NCBI GenBank assembly: GCA_964584315.1
Contig: CAZOZO010000002.1
Coordinates: 82,863-146,862, forward strand
Direction: 5' to 3'
Source: CAXXOK01 sp964584315
GTDB taxonomy: Bacteria > Bacillota > Clostridia > Christensenellales > Aristaeellaceae
DNA: 64,000 bases
Shown here: piece by piece, positions 56,401 to 60,081 of the stretch
How positions within the stretch are numbered: the first letter of the stretch is position 1
Layout of the letters: every line of letters begins with the position of its first letter
The notes under the pieces: model-generated
Database searches by the model: none
Told to the model about the DNA's origin: nothing
What the model saw: the letters and a program-made list of their open reading frames with translations, nothing else
Program-made: the position numbers and the translations under genes

Positions 56401-57170
56401 GAGTAGGTGACCAGAATGTTGATATCGCTGCGGATCTCATCCGTAATGGACACACTGGCCTGATCGGGCGTATAGCCGAGTACGGCGGGCGAAGGGATGG
56501 TCTCGCTGAAGTGGTAGCCATCATAGACCGTGGCAACGTAGGGATCGTGCGCCTGCCGCTGGTTCTCGTAGATGTAGTTGATGGTGATGGTGTGCTGCAC
56601 CAGCGGTGCAAACGTGGCGGTGATGGTCGTGTCCGCGCTCACGCTCTCGATCACGGCGGGCTCCCACGCATCGAAGCCGTAGCCTTCGCGATCCGGGTTC
56701 TGCACGGTGCCGTTGTAGTGATCCGCGGCGACAAAGCTTGTGCCCGAACGCACATTGGGCACCTTTGCAAGGAAGGTGCCATCCCAGTTCTCATACGTGA
56801 TGGTAAAAAGCTGCACATACCGCGCCGTCAGCGTCACGTCCTGCTGCAGGTCTTCCAGCAAGGTCACAGTCTGCCTGCCATCGTCCCAGCCGAGGAAGGC
56901 ATATCCCTCGCGGGTGGCATCCGGCCATTCGGTGGCAGCCAAGCTGCCGCCCTTGGCAACCGTGACGGTCTTCAGCTCCGCGCCGTCAAAGCCCAGGAAG
57001 CGCACCAGCACGGTTTGTGCCGCGGCGGCATCCGTGGGCTGCGTTCCCACGTCGATGTTCACCGTATTGCTGACGACCTGCGAAGCCGCAAGCGCATCCA
57101 CAGGCAGCGCGCCGGTCAGGAGCATCGCGGTCATCATCATGGACAAGAGCCTGATGAGCGTTTTCCTCAT
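41469..57170 (-). CDS. Giant secreted repeat protein with InlB/MucBP-like and about 40 MBG/YDG modules (5,233 aa)
   Basis: The ATG at 57170 follows GGGGAGG at eight bases and opens 5,233 codons without interruption. A signal peptide (residues 1 to about 29, ending VDALA) is followed by about 1,400 residues of InlB B-repeat/Listeria-Bacteroides-like units (GYTFAGWKRK, GYTFLGWYTD, DLTLYAVW) mixed with MucBP-like units (FVDADTGETI, VITFVYSR). Then about 3,700 residues hold around 40 modules of the YDG and MBG type, each near 92 residues with a hallmark such as VYDGQPHSL or VTYDAQGHRL. The last 100 residues form a different unit ending GIPLGAGGYNFEVGLTVE. No LPXTG, SLH or C-terminal membrane anchor is seen. 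It is probably an adhesin or surface fibre; that role is inferred. Confidence 0.93.
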   Translation of the reverse strand: MRKTLIRLLSMMMTAMLLTGALPVDALAASQVVSNTVNIDVGTQPTDAAAAQTVLVRFLGFDGAELKTVTVAKGGSLAATEWPDATREGYAFLGWDDGRQTVTLLEDLQQDVTLTARYVQLFTITYENWDGTFLAKVPNVRSGTSFVAADHYNGTVQNPDREGYGFDAWEPAVIESVSADTTITATFAPLVQHTITINYIYENQRQAHDPYVATVYDGYHFSETIPSPAVLGYTPDQASVSITDEIRSDINILVTYSSRLDTQYKIVHLLQNVSGDGYTVDNAATVTRTGRTGSLTAVANTDVRTYTGFTAVTNIATCNDYIAADGSTVIEIKYNRDIHYVMFDTADGTYIPPQVGRFEQPVTAVAAPVRLGYTFVRWTPTVPTKIAASDVTSVAQWTAQTVKYTIVYWLENPNDSNYSFVDSKSMTAAAGASLSTLASAYSGTLANYANFERCDTVTVKGDGTTVQNAYYKRKVYTLSFKLGDNSATLRANGTTYRGNATFPGAGSGINYQFTAKLDQSISALWPESVTPSDFNGWSGTAGRATYVSKRLTLVPELLNSNYTAGDTFTANFDGAVTDTLVYMLETADGTGTPYAADGTTRYYRAADNLAQVVSTSSSSSSWSAKDITGFTNVDIVTVDTKTSGKKVTARTVTFYYARNKATLSFLNDGVLNAVGGIYFEAALAAYNYLPARPAGMDPEYVFTGWYTDSHFYANALFGWATATMPANGLMLYAGWKKPTYAVLFDSNYEGGGIVSSQTIEKGSTAAAVAKPTRDGYQFDYWYYEENGMQKLYTFSMAITKALSLKAHWTAVDVVYTVRYVDAGGNAVLGADFKTLATKTGQNKVGALITETAPAAFNSSKQPLFPDRVSSSITLQPSATANVITFVYSRVPTVYYRVRFVDTDGVEKAPAQGPFDTSDATVTAKYVNVNGYSPNAYQITMNLAAETDPSNISQNVITFVYTKNPTGKYIVKRYLQNLDDNAYVCDEGATETYTNAPLGSTVRAADKAYEGYTFMAGISTAAGVVYSSATSPLTLMVYYNRNTVAYGASFVDADTGETIAPDMTGRARFGKTVTVFAAAVAGYQLSDASHASVAIPIASDAGRNHVTFYYRVRSDIAVNIRFRDERGNDIATPIVRTGSTDTKVRLGKEYTYALPADDTKREHNGETFTLLTGSPTTQSLTIAQGDNYIDYVYAANTYTLTFEGNNGGAGSGIAPQEHRFKDEVALPAQQPAYGTYRFEGWSVSTAVLGQVYRTQVDLGRVQLVSNPFTMPKEDLTLYAVWSYMEVTLAYASDAPFSGSLPTGATVPVGGSITVAGAGNMSRPGYTFAGWKRKNELDQLVNPPYGPDAAWEHSLSITENTVLYASWSPVRYSIGYASNLPATAAARMINPNMASGYTVESAPFTLSGAACEGYTFLGWYTDAGLGTPVTTPAIPTGSTGSRMFYARFAPTTVDGLSLSSYSGVYDGQPHGVTLTDSKNQLLLGVGVDTLTYSTPNAYVDATEGAVPVTVTVRRDGLVVWTGTATVAISRKPIALAAESISVVYDGEAHSLDVSVPTGINGAVNDADAQAIRSSLTYVMGGSATGNRFVDAMPETLVAVSGEHPNYIIASAYPTVAIARRPVTITASSLTATYDAQPHSVTTWTVAPPAAGTGLVGDDAVGTVTLSDNVRTDVGESQPMPSGATLATGDVENYSFQYNSGLLKVTQSSALTVSLSAGAGAYVFDGAAHGFAASAAGVPVTLEYRVGGGDWQTLAEGAALPAYTDVGVYTLRVRASNPNYANKPTAEATLTITRRDVTLRAGSLSAPYTGLAYTVTGWSVDSTTATTGLVGADAIQSVTLTDNARTLPGSNEVGIAAAAWATGTNPANYRVTAVKGSIEVTQNTGALAIAADGLTVTYDAQGHRLAYTVTAPEGTPYTVYYRTSDGDWIKLPQGGQLPEQIDAGVYAFDVKVESPYYAGVAEASAILTINRRPVTLVAGQSYGNVYTGSAYTVGYTVADATEATGLADGDRATAELNSAAQTDAGMYAVTFATEATRIRRGSANVTANYIVTYQSGALEIVKAESATADVSAAHIYDAQPHGYALPALQSADGEALSGANIAWSDTPLAADAEGWQTGALPTETAVKAIGAGGVPDAYTLYVRLTHPNYRTQIARTSLTIEPAPVTLTADSRDDFPYTLLADGTAKVWSVTGAHWQLGDLAQDTLYAGDGFDFALASNTQANVDEGHAVTFERFAIANADHAKNYRITAVEGFIRVVRGTAVAAMTAEGFTEVYDAQAHALPLPTVTVSAEGGAPVERTGDYTFTYAVTSRGDTATYEAPPAFTEAGTYRVRITAKSALHAAPAPVTVEVTIRQRPLTLGSQAVSYAYDGAAHSATILTEASGYAPETDHVVDATALTIGGENTATLAGTYGFAIDAGSVRVLGAAGDLTDNYAITVLPGQLTITPTAVTAAQIAMADVSAVYDGQPHSLALPQSLSLGGQTIDLTDTDRFTYSFTALDTLAAGAPETAEAGNPAYVNASTHRVTLQMTDATGSLVFMPVSANVTVTKRDVTITPESGTFVYDGAPHSVTGHDNPKADGTGVTGFIGEDYAVLALTDGTRTAAGSNAIGWVYPAALAHGDLNNYNLIIGTGTITVTQAAELTLALTPDSGVYDARSHGFAYTTGEPDAGALRLAYSTDGANWTAFETEADLPAYVDAGTYPLYLRAESDNFVASAQTMETLVISRRPVDVTPTSAAFVYDGAEKAITAFTAERASVDVLGNPTGDRGLVGADDVTVAFVNNGRVEVGESTVGSADATPVGTTNLNNYAFAYRSGTLAVTPRGGLSITLAADSATYDGQSHGFSMTTNAVGASTFEYSVDGGAYIPFTAADELPALINAGAMPLAVRVTNANYEGGSAEAHATLVVTPAPLTLRVNSASFAFDGQPHSLTATPEGLAGGDTLDAYTLSPASGTEAGIHSVAIVAGSVVIGNVERAGNLAANYSITREPGSLTIADFSLRGYEGVFDGAAHGATLAVPDAFIALYDVAYTVDGAPQAEATAFVDAGEHAVTATLTPKNEASGLPALQKTVAVTITEKPVTLLATPIAKGFNGEASSIDVSLPGGAAVNAADAERILAAITYTIDGAPVANSFTDAGAWTVTVGSACPNYTITPAPVEVAIARRSVTVTAGTATKLYDEQPLTVGYTVEPAAYAGDAVSGMSGLLRQHTLTAALVDASRIDVCDALPVTFDEAATTIVGDGGSVLQNYDVRYAAGAITITRATGLTLNLAGYSAVYDAQPHSVTVASVLDGARSVSPDRFSWLYGTAEDSVSSPTYAATNVSDALVYVRGVSVDGNYPDVSGVARLRITQRPARITPATERYVYDGTLRTVADYAVERAALSPSGQPTDDRGLLGGDSLQVTLTNNSHAEPGYYPIGWEAPVMSVGQLGNYSLESGDGSLTIDPGVAGLSIALYDDALVYDAQAHRLQYELNAPAGAPYTVEYSTDNGLTYTALDAGGQLPAATDAGQYTFKVRVTSPYFVQGYEAAAQGMLTILARPLSIASETAAFVYNGAEHRVSGAYSVTPTTAVAGLVNGSGAAHTIASFAFEVGLGNAQTAVGGHDVRVDAATLVIRDQLGTNVTANYDVSIENGRIDVTAQGTSMAPTTRTVQYNGQAQAFAEPVLLNAAGQPVEEPVTYHYSVNGGAFSNAPVTYTDAQDGGYTVTIRAESPNYQPAETTATLTITPAPITVTADSKDDFVYTIGADGTALPWTVSTASLTAGELYLGGTLAYTLGSNTRSDIGEQDVTVEACSVMLGGVDVSRNYAITLSNGHMTVGQGTAPAVMTAQSTGGEYNGTDYTLPQPVVSVMADDGTYVDQTGDYRLRYRVTREGTDDTWSLTNELPHFTDAGVYNVEITATSRRHASPVTGMATLTITRRPLTVTSGNNAPAPFTYSGEPQQVDPWLVERGTFAPNDDITSYVIADGAGNESTDVCDRPVTLDAVTLQNGSRDVTANYDITLTPGRIVIAPLYVAGGLTLTGVSHVYNGGNHSAVLSDTLVTPLGGLSLSGETLPDGSPRFAIAYTATPYGGSEGARENVSPAFTDVTQQTVTAYVTDRSGNLTIAPASETVEITRREVTITPDSLTVPFDGTGHTVTGYARPKATLDANGIAIGDTGFVGTDDAFVTLMGNGPHTLPGEYPVAWGEPVGMLSGNAGNYTLVNAEGLMTITQATGIDLSLSPDSATYDGKPHGYTAVALVPEGSAYDLAYLDGAGAWVTVTDETPLPTYVDAGTYPLTVRITSPNYTDFMVRSATLTIAQRPLTVASGNNSALPYTYDRTARQVEAAYVSEGILAEGDRLDSGNAVFTSGFANENTDVCNRAVQLAGIPMLGPDGRDVTANYALTFAAGRIVILPGEALAAPAVDAAGYDGQPHAFAAPVMTDREGNAIEGLRYAYSLNALDADDPDWITAESMPTRTDVLRDTAGNTVGHVLYVRVSQSNYRPVVTTSTLTILPAPVTMTADSNDGFVYTLAADGSPVTWSVKTATLTGTLYNAEAPVYTLRDNTQATIGGHPVQVDSVRLMFGDTDYTSNYQITREPGHIAVGRGTAATLIVAEGESTVYDAQAHRIPAPDVLVTAEDGSAVIRTDDFTFSYTATRTDTGEQWTFSDLADMAFTEAGTYSVVIHAESALHANPADETVTLTIARRPLTVTSESNAAASGGTPFTYSGKAQGVRGDMSVVNLLEGHALTDLTYVAGLENTNVDVCDRDVLLESVRVVRGGTDVTANYQIAYRPGHIVIEPFAIGSAQVELTGVETVYDGEGHSIGLPETIRTDVGDIGLNDEFDIAYEDTGSAASTEPQTENPLFYDVGEHPVTVLLTSRSGNYTVEPASASVVITPRALNVTYGTLSEAYNGQTHTVPREIEGLTDRDAISLTEQNRTTVNVTRLPDGTPGALAATATAWALTDAADSTIDRAGNYTVAVTPGTVEVTPIPLQITVDSQTFAYDASLHAVTDVRSEGLLTGHTLHATLAGNSAVNVVAEQPMALTGATVTDDATGEDVTGNYTVASTIGTLTVTPAPLTLAVTTLGVTYDGLDHQPDVYASEGLMGADTLEGYALLDMPQRAVGRYTDVGLDLAQLLLVNAAGENVTGNYTVAVQKGELEIYAPTAAYSVRYYYDNVLAARATVTLRGVLDSTVTTYPPRLLGGYALSRVVGLPLVLGKDEAENVIRVYYRSVPTLVTLEDLGIPLGAGGYNFEVGLTVE
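41760..52820 (-). repeat. Array of about 40 alternating YDG and MBG protein repeats
   Basis: By eye I count about 40 hallmark tracts of the form Y-D-G/A-x-x-H, spaced near 92 residues (about 275 bp). Two kinds alternate. One starts with TITRRPVTL-type strands and has long GLVGDDA loops ending in ENYSFQYNSG-type text. The other starts LTVSLS-type and ends with SPNYANKPTAEATL-type text. The natural unit is thus a pair of about 185 residues repeated some 20 times. Copies are diverged, not identical, at the DNA level. Confidence 0.85.
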
Positions 57171-57212
57171 ATGCGGGTCCTCCCCTGCTGATTGGTTCAG
57201 AAATGCCAAAGA

Positions 57213-57231
57213 GGACGCGAATCACGCGTCC
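57213..57231 (-). terminator. Short hairpin between the Ig-like and giant genes
   Basis: A 7-bp inverted repeat GGACGCG/CGCGTCC with a five-base loop is followed on the minus strand by TCTTT. It lies in the 94-bp spacer between the two genes and could attenuate transcription into the giant gene. Confidence 0.45.
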
Positions 57232-57264
57232 CGTTGGAAGGGGCTTGGGATACCCCGTGTTTAC

Positions 57265-57834
57265 TCAGGCAATGGTAAGCGCCAGGCGCCAGGCATAACC
57301 GGCGTTTTCTTGCGTAAGGGTGAACTGGCAGGTGGTGCTGTTCGCGCCGCTCAGGTCGTGCCACTCGCCGCCCGCCAGGTACTGCCACTGCATGGAGTAG
57401 GCCACACCGTCAAGGCCGGTGATCTCGGCGCTCAGGGTGATGGTGTCGCCCAGCTTGGCACTGCTGCCGTTCAGGCACTTGACCGCGATGGAAACGTTCG
57501 ACAGGTCGATGGCGGATTCCTCGGTCGGGAGCGCCTCGGGCGCAACTTCCTCGGTGGGGGCAACGGTTGCTTCGGGGGCTACGGTCTCCTCCGGGGCAAC
57601 AGTCGCTTCGGGCGTGGCGGTCGTCTCGGGCGCGACGGTCTCCACGGCGGGGGTCTCCACGGCAGCAGGCTCAGCGGCAGACTCGCTCACGACGGGCGCT
57701 TCCGTCTGCACGGGAGCGGGGGCTTCCACCACCACGACCTGCTCGACCGTCTCCTCAGCCAATACGGCCGAAGCGAACGTGCAAACCATCGCCATCGTCA
57801 GGATCATCGCAACCGCTTTGTTGAGCTTCTTCAT
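57265..57834 (-). CDS. Small secreted protein with Pro/Thr/Glu/Val-rich linker and Ig-like C-terminal domain
   Basis: This 189-residue protein starts at ATG 57834, preceded by GGAGGAGG. It has a signal peptide (MKKLNKAVAMILTMAMVCTF to about residue 28, ASAVLA), then about 75 residues of low-complexity repeats based on TVAPE/ATVAP (residues about 30-105). A C-terminal Ig-like domain follows (LGDTITLSAEITGLDGVAYS, MQWQYLAGGEWHDLSGANST, YAWRLALTIA). The domain resembles bacterial Ig-like modules of surface proteins. It ends without an anchor. It lies 94 bp upstream of the giant repeat gene on the same strand, so the two are probably expressed together; a partner role is inferred. Confidence 0.82.
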   Translation of the reverse strand: MKKLNKAVAMILTMAMVCTFASAVLAEETVEQVVVVEAPAPVQTEAPVVSESAAEPAAVETPAVETVAPETTATPEATVAPEETVAPEATVAPTEEVAPEALPTEESAIDLSNVSIAVKCLNGSSAKLGDTITLSAEITGLDGVAYSMQWQYLAGGEWHDLSGANSTTCQFTLTQENAGYAWRLALTIA

Positions 57835-58500
57835 CGTGGGGCCTCCTCCGGTCATTCCGGGTGTCTGTCGTTTGTTCCTTGGTACGTCTCTATTAAACAA
57901 TATTCTGGTTACGTGGATGGTTACTTTCAGCGATAGTCGGTGTGTATTTACATCGGCTGGATTTTTTCTCCACCGGCGCGGGTTCAGTCGTCTTAAATGC
58001 CACAATGCTTTGCCTGTCAAAGTTCTCTTTCTTTATGCGGCGGTTGCATGGCGGTTACACCGTTGGGCATGCCCCTCTGCCGCCGCAATCGTCCGTCACC
58101 ATGGTCACATTCCACAAACCGTTCTGTCACAAGCGTTTCCCTTTTCAAACGATTACGTCAGCGCAATCCGCGCAAGGGCGTTGTGGTTTATCAACGTGTT
58201 TTGCACAACATATCGTATGGCTTTGCAAAGCCATACTTCTTATGGTAACCATCCCCCTCATGCATCGACGGGCCTGTGCGCTGCTCATCTGTCCGCATGG
58301 TGTAACTTGCTGCACGGCACTGGTGCATCGCCAAGGGTTGGTCAGTGCGGGAGGCATGGGCAGCCGGGGAGAAAGGAGATCCTGCCCTCTTCAACACGCG
58401 CCGCGCACACAGCGCCCAAACGTGTCACATGTACCGCCTTGTGCAACCACCGCCTGTGGTCTGCCTTCATTTTTGATTTTGAAATATCACAGCCGAATGC
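57835..58500. other. Intergenic region upstream of the tRNA-Trp gene
   Basis: This 666-bp stretch holds no convincing gene; the frames in it lack ribosome-binding sites and recognisable domains. It should contain the minus-strand promoter for the Ig-like/giant genes, but no good -35/-10 pair was found. Its one clear feature is the palindrome at 58215-58236. Confidence 0.6.
58215..58236. repeat. Perfect 22-bp palindrome
   Basis: GTATGGCTTTG is followed directly by its reverse complement CAAAGCCATAC, giving a perfect 22-bp palindrome with no spacer. The flanks are partly symmetric as well. It could be an operator, or one copy of a dispersed palindromic repeat. Confidence 0.7.
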
Positions 58501-58529
58501 TTGACAACTCCCCAGAAATCAGCTATACT
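58501..58529 (+). promoter_or_regulatory. Promoter of tRNA-Trp
   Basis: TTGACA (58501-58506) and TATACT (58524-58529) are 17 bp apart, a near-consensus promoter 16 bp before the mature tRNA start. Confidence 0.85.
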
Positions 58530-58545
58530 TGCACTCGTGTTCCGC

Positions 58546-58619
58546 AGGGGCATGGTGTAATGGTAACACGTGGGTCTCCAAAACCTTTGTTGAGGGTTCG
58601 AGTCCTTCTGCCCCTGCCA
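58546..58619 (+). tRNA. tRNA-Trp (anticodon CCA)
   Basis: The 74-base sequence folds as a cloverleaf: acceptor AGGGGCA/TGCCCCT, D arm GTGT/ACAC, anticodon loop CTCCAAA with CCA, and T arm GAGGG-TTCGAGT-CCTTC. The discriminator is G and the 3' CCA is encoded. The first anticodon-stem pair is a T-T mismatch. It has its own promoter and terminator. Confidence 0.95.
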
Positions 58620-58621
58620 CA

Positions 58622-58658
58622 GTGGGTCGCTTTGATTCGTTCAGGCGGCTCACTTTTT
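58622..58658 (+). terminator. Terminator of tRNA-Trp
   Basis: GTGGGTCGC pairs with GCGGCTCAC (nine pairs, two of them G-U) around a 14-base loop and is followed by TTTTT at 58654-58658. Confidence 0.8.
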
Positions 58659-58874
58659 GTTTATCAAAGCAGGGTTCGCTTCCCGCCTCGGCATGCCGCA
58701 CCGCTGCGCGGTTGTCGCATTCATGATGGCACTGCGCAGAGGGTCTTCACGTCGCCAGACCGCTTTCGGTTACAGAAGCACCCGGATGTGCATCCCTCGC
58801 GTCGTTCATCAGAGTGTATCCCGCCCTTTCCACGCCAAAGCGCGAAAACCGCGCGAAAATTCTTCCCCAAACCC

Positions 58875-58903
58875 TTGACAAGCAGGGGTTCATATATTAT
58901 GAT
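58875..58903 (+). promoter_or_regulatory. Strong promoter of the structured RNA / polyamine leader
   Basis: TTGACA (58875-58880) and TATGAT (58898-58903) are 17 bp apart. Transcription would begin near 58910, about 390 bases before the speD start codon. No gene lies between. The 58659-58874 stretch before it holds nothing recognisable. Confidence 0.8.
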
Positions 58904-58931
58904 TTACCAGTTTCGAGCCGTGTATTGCGGC

Positions 58932-59146
58932 AAGAACTTACTGACCCACTTTCCTTGTGAGAGGAAAGCCACGGCCTTACGGACAGCCGGGTCAACTGCC
59001 GAGTGCGGGCAACGCCGCACGTTTGATTGCGCGAAAGCGCGAAATTTTATGAGTTGGCTACTGAATAGCCAGTTGGTTACTTCATAACCAAGTGTACTCC
59101 GGTACACGCTTGTAAAACGGTCAAAGAGTAGTAAAAGTAAGTTCTT
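58932..59146 (+). ncRNA. Structured non-coding RNA in the leader of the polyamine operon (unknown class)
   Basis: A perfect 11-bp long-range helix (58932-58942 with 59136-59146, AAGAACTTACT/AGTAAGTTCTT) closes about 215 bases containing further perfect helices. These are TGACCC/GGGTCA (58942-58947 with 58989-58994) enclosing CTTTCC/GGAAAG, then GTGCGG/CCGCAC (59003-59020), a GAAA tetraloop hairpin GCGC/GCGC (59029-59040), and three abutting hairpins TGGCTA/TAGCCA (59055-59071), TTGGTTA/TAACCAA (59073-59091) and GTGTAC/GTACAC (59092-59107). No open frame fits. It lies downstream of a strong promoter and upstream of a terminator and speD. I do not recognise its class; the size is near that of the raiA RNA, but I cannot confirm that. 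Confidence 0.72.
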
Positions 59147-59246
59147 ACTGTATAGACTCTGAACGGACGACACGGTATGCCCTTCCCCCACGCGCGCCGC
59201 GCAAACGCAGGGGTAAAGGCTGCCCCTACGCCGCCATGTTTTACAG

Positions 59247-59280
59247 GATGTGCCACCGTACGCTGTGGCACATCTTTTTA
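59247..59280 (+). terminator. Strong intrinsic terminator just upstream of speD (candidate attenuator)
   Basis: A perfect 10-bp stem (GATGTGCCAC 59247-59256 with GTGGCACATC 59265-59274) with an eight-base loop is followed by TTTTTA. It ends 20 bp before the speD start codon, leaving room only for the ribosome-binding site. Transcription of speD must therefore read through it unless a hidden promoter exists. Confidence 0.85.
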
Positions 59281-59300
59281 TATGCTGCGGAGGGGTTACG

Positions 59301-60065
59301 ATGGAACAGAAAATGAAGCTCTATGGGTTCAACAACCTCACCAAATCACTGAGTTTCAACATCTATGATATCTGCTATGCCAAAACCGCGCGCGAGCAGC
59401 GCGACTATATTCAGTACATCAACGAGCAGTACAACAGCGAGCGCCTCACCGCCATTTTAACGCGCCTGACCGAGATGATCGGCGCGGTGGTGCTGAACGT
59501 GTCCAAGCAGGACTACGACCCGCAAGGCGCGAGCGTGACCTTTTTGATCGCTGAGGAGGACATGGCCAAGAAGCGCTTAGGCGAAACGGTGGTCGGCCAC
59601 CTCGACAAAAGCCATGTGACCGTGCACACCTACCCCGAGTATCACCCCGAGACCTCCATCGCTACCTTTCGCGTGGACATCGACGTGGCCACCTGCGGGG
59701 AGATCACCCCCCTCTCCACACTCGATTTTTTGCTGGGCAGTTTCGATTCGGACATCATCACGCTGGACTACCGCGTGCGCGGCTTCACCCGCGACATGAG
59801 CGGCAAGAAGCTTTTCATGGATCACTCCATCGCCTCCATCCAGGACTACATCCAAAAGAGCACGCTGGAAAAGTACGACGCCATCGACGTGAACGTATAT
59901 CAGGCGAATATCTTCCACACCAAGATGCTCATCAAGGATATCCTTTTGCAGAACTACCTCTTCAACGCCGATGTGTACGAGATATCGCCGCAGATACGCC
60001 TTGGCATCACCAACGCGCTCCGGCGGGAGATGATTGAGATTTTCAGCGGCGTGAACATCTACTGA
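59301..60065 (+). CDS. speD: S-adenosylmethionine decarboxylase proenzyme (E. coli-type SpeD)
   Basis: SpeD makes decarboxylated S-adenosylmethionine, the aminopropyl donor for spermidine. The 254-residue protein is of the large bacterial class (E. coli type, 264 residues). The processing site LDKSHVTVHTYPE has the serine (about residue 104) that becomes the pyruvoyl cofactor after self-cleavage. Other family segments are MKLYGFNNLTKSLSFNIYDI and YRVRGFTRDMSGKKLFMDH. The ATG at 59301 follows GCGGAGGGG at seven bases; the frame open from 59250 lies within the terminator. It is the first gene of the polyamine operon, 16 bp before the arginine decarboxylase gene. Confidence 0.96.
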   Translation: MEQKMKLYGFNNLTKSLSFNIYDICYAKTAREQRDYIQYINEQYNSERLTAILTRLTEMIGAVVLNVSKQDYDPQGASVTFLIAEEDMAKKRLGETVVGHLDKSHVTVHTYPEYHPETSIATFRVDIDVATCGEITPLSTLDFLLGSFDSDIITLDYRVRGFTRDMSGKKLFMDHSIASIQDYIQKSTLEKYDAIDVNVYQANIFHTKMLIKDILLQNYLFNADVYEISPQIRLGITNALRREMIEIFSGVNIY

Positions 60066-60081
60066 AAGGGGGGCGCACAGT

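Noticed and set aside
41469..57170. CRISPR-like array or satellite DNA in the periodic 15-kb region
   Set aside because: The periodicity is at protein level (about 92 residues); the DNA copies are strongly diverged and lie in one open frame.
58960..58970. GAGGAAAGCC as a possible RNase P RNA core element
   Set aside because: The matching 3' conserved region and the P4 pairing are not found, and the RNA is too short.
58942..58994. Resemblance of the leader RNA to a c-di-GMP-I riboswitch (AAAGCCACGG and ACAGCCGGGT)
   Set aside because: The short match lacks the conserved GGCAAACC and GACGCAAAG elements and the GNRA-receptor arrangement, and the helices are placed differently.
57942..59087. 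Plus-strand open frame of 381 codons spanning the tRNA-Trp gene
   Set aside because: It runs through a tRNA, its terminator and the leader promoter, and shows no protein features.
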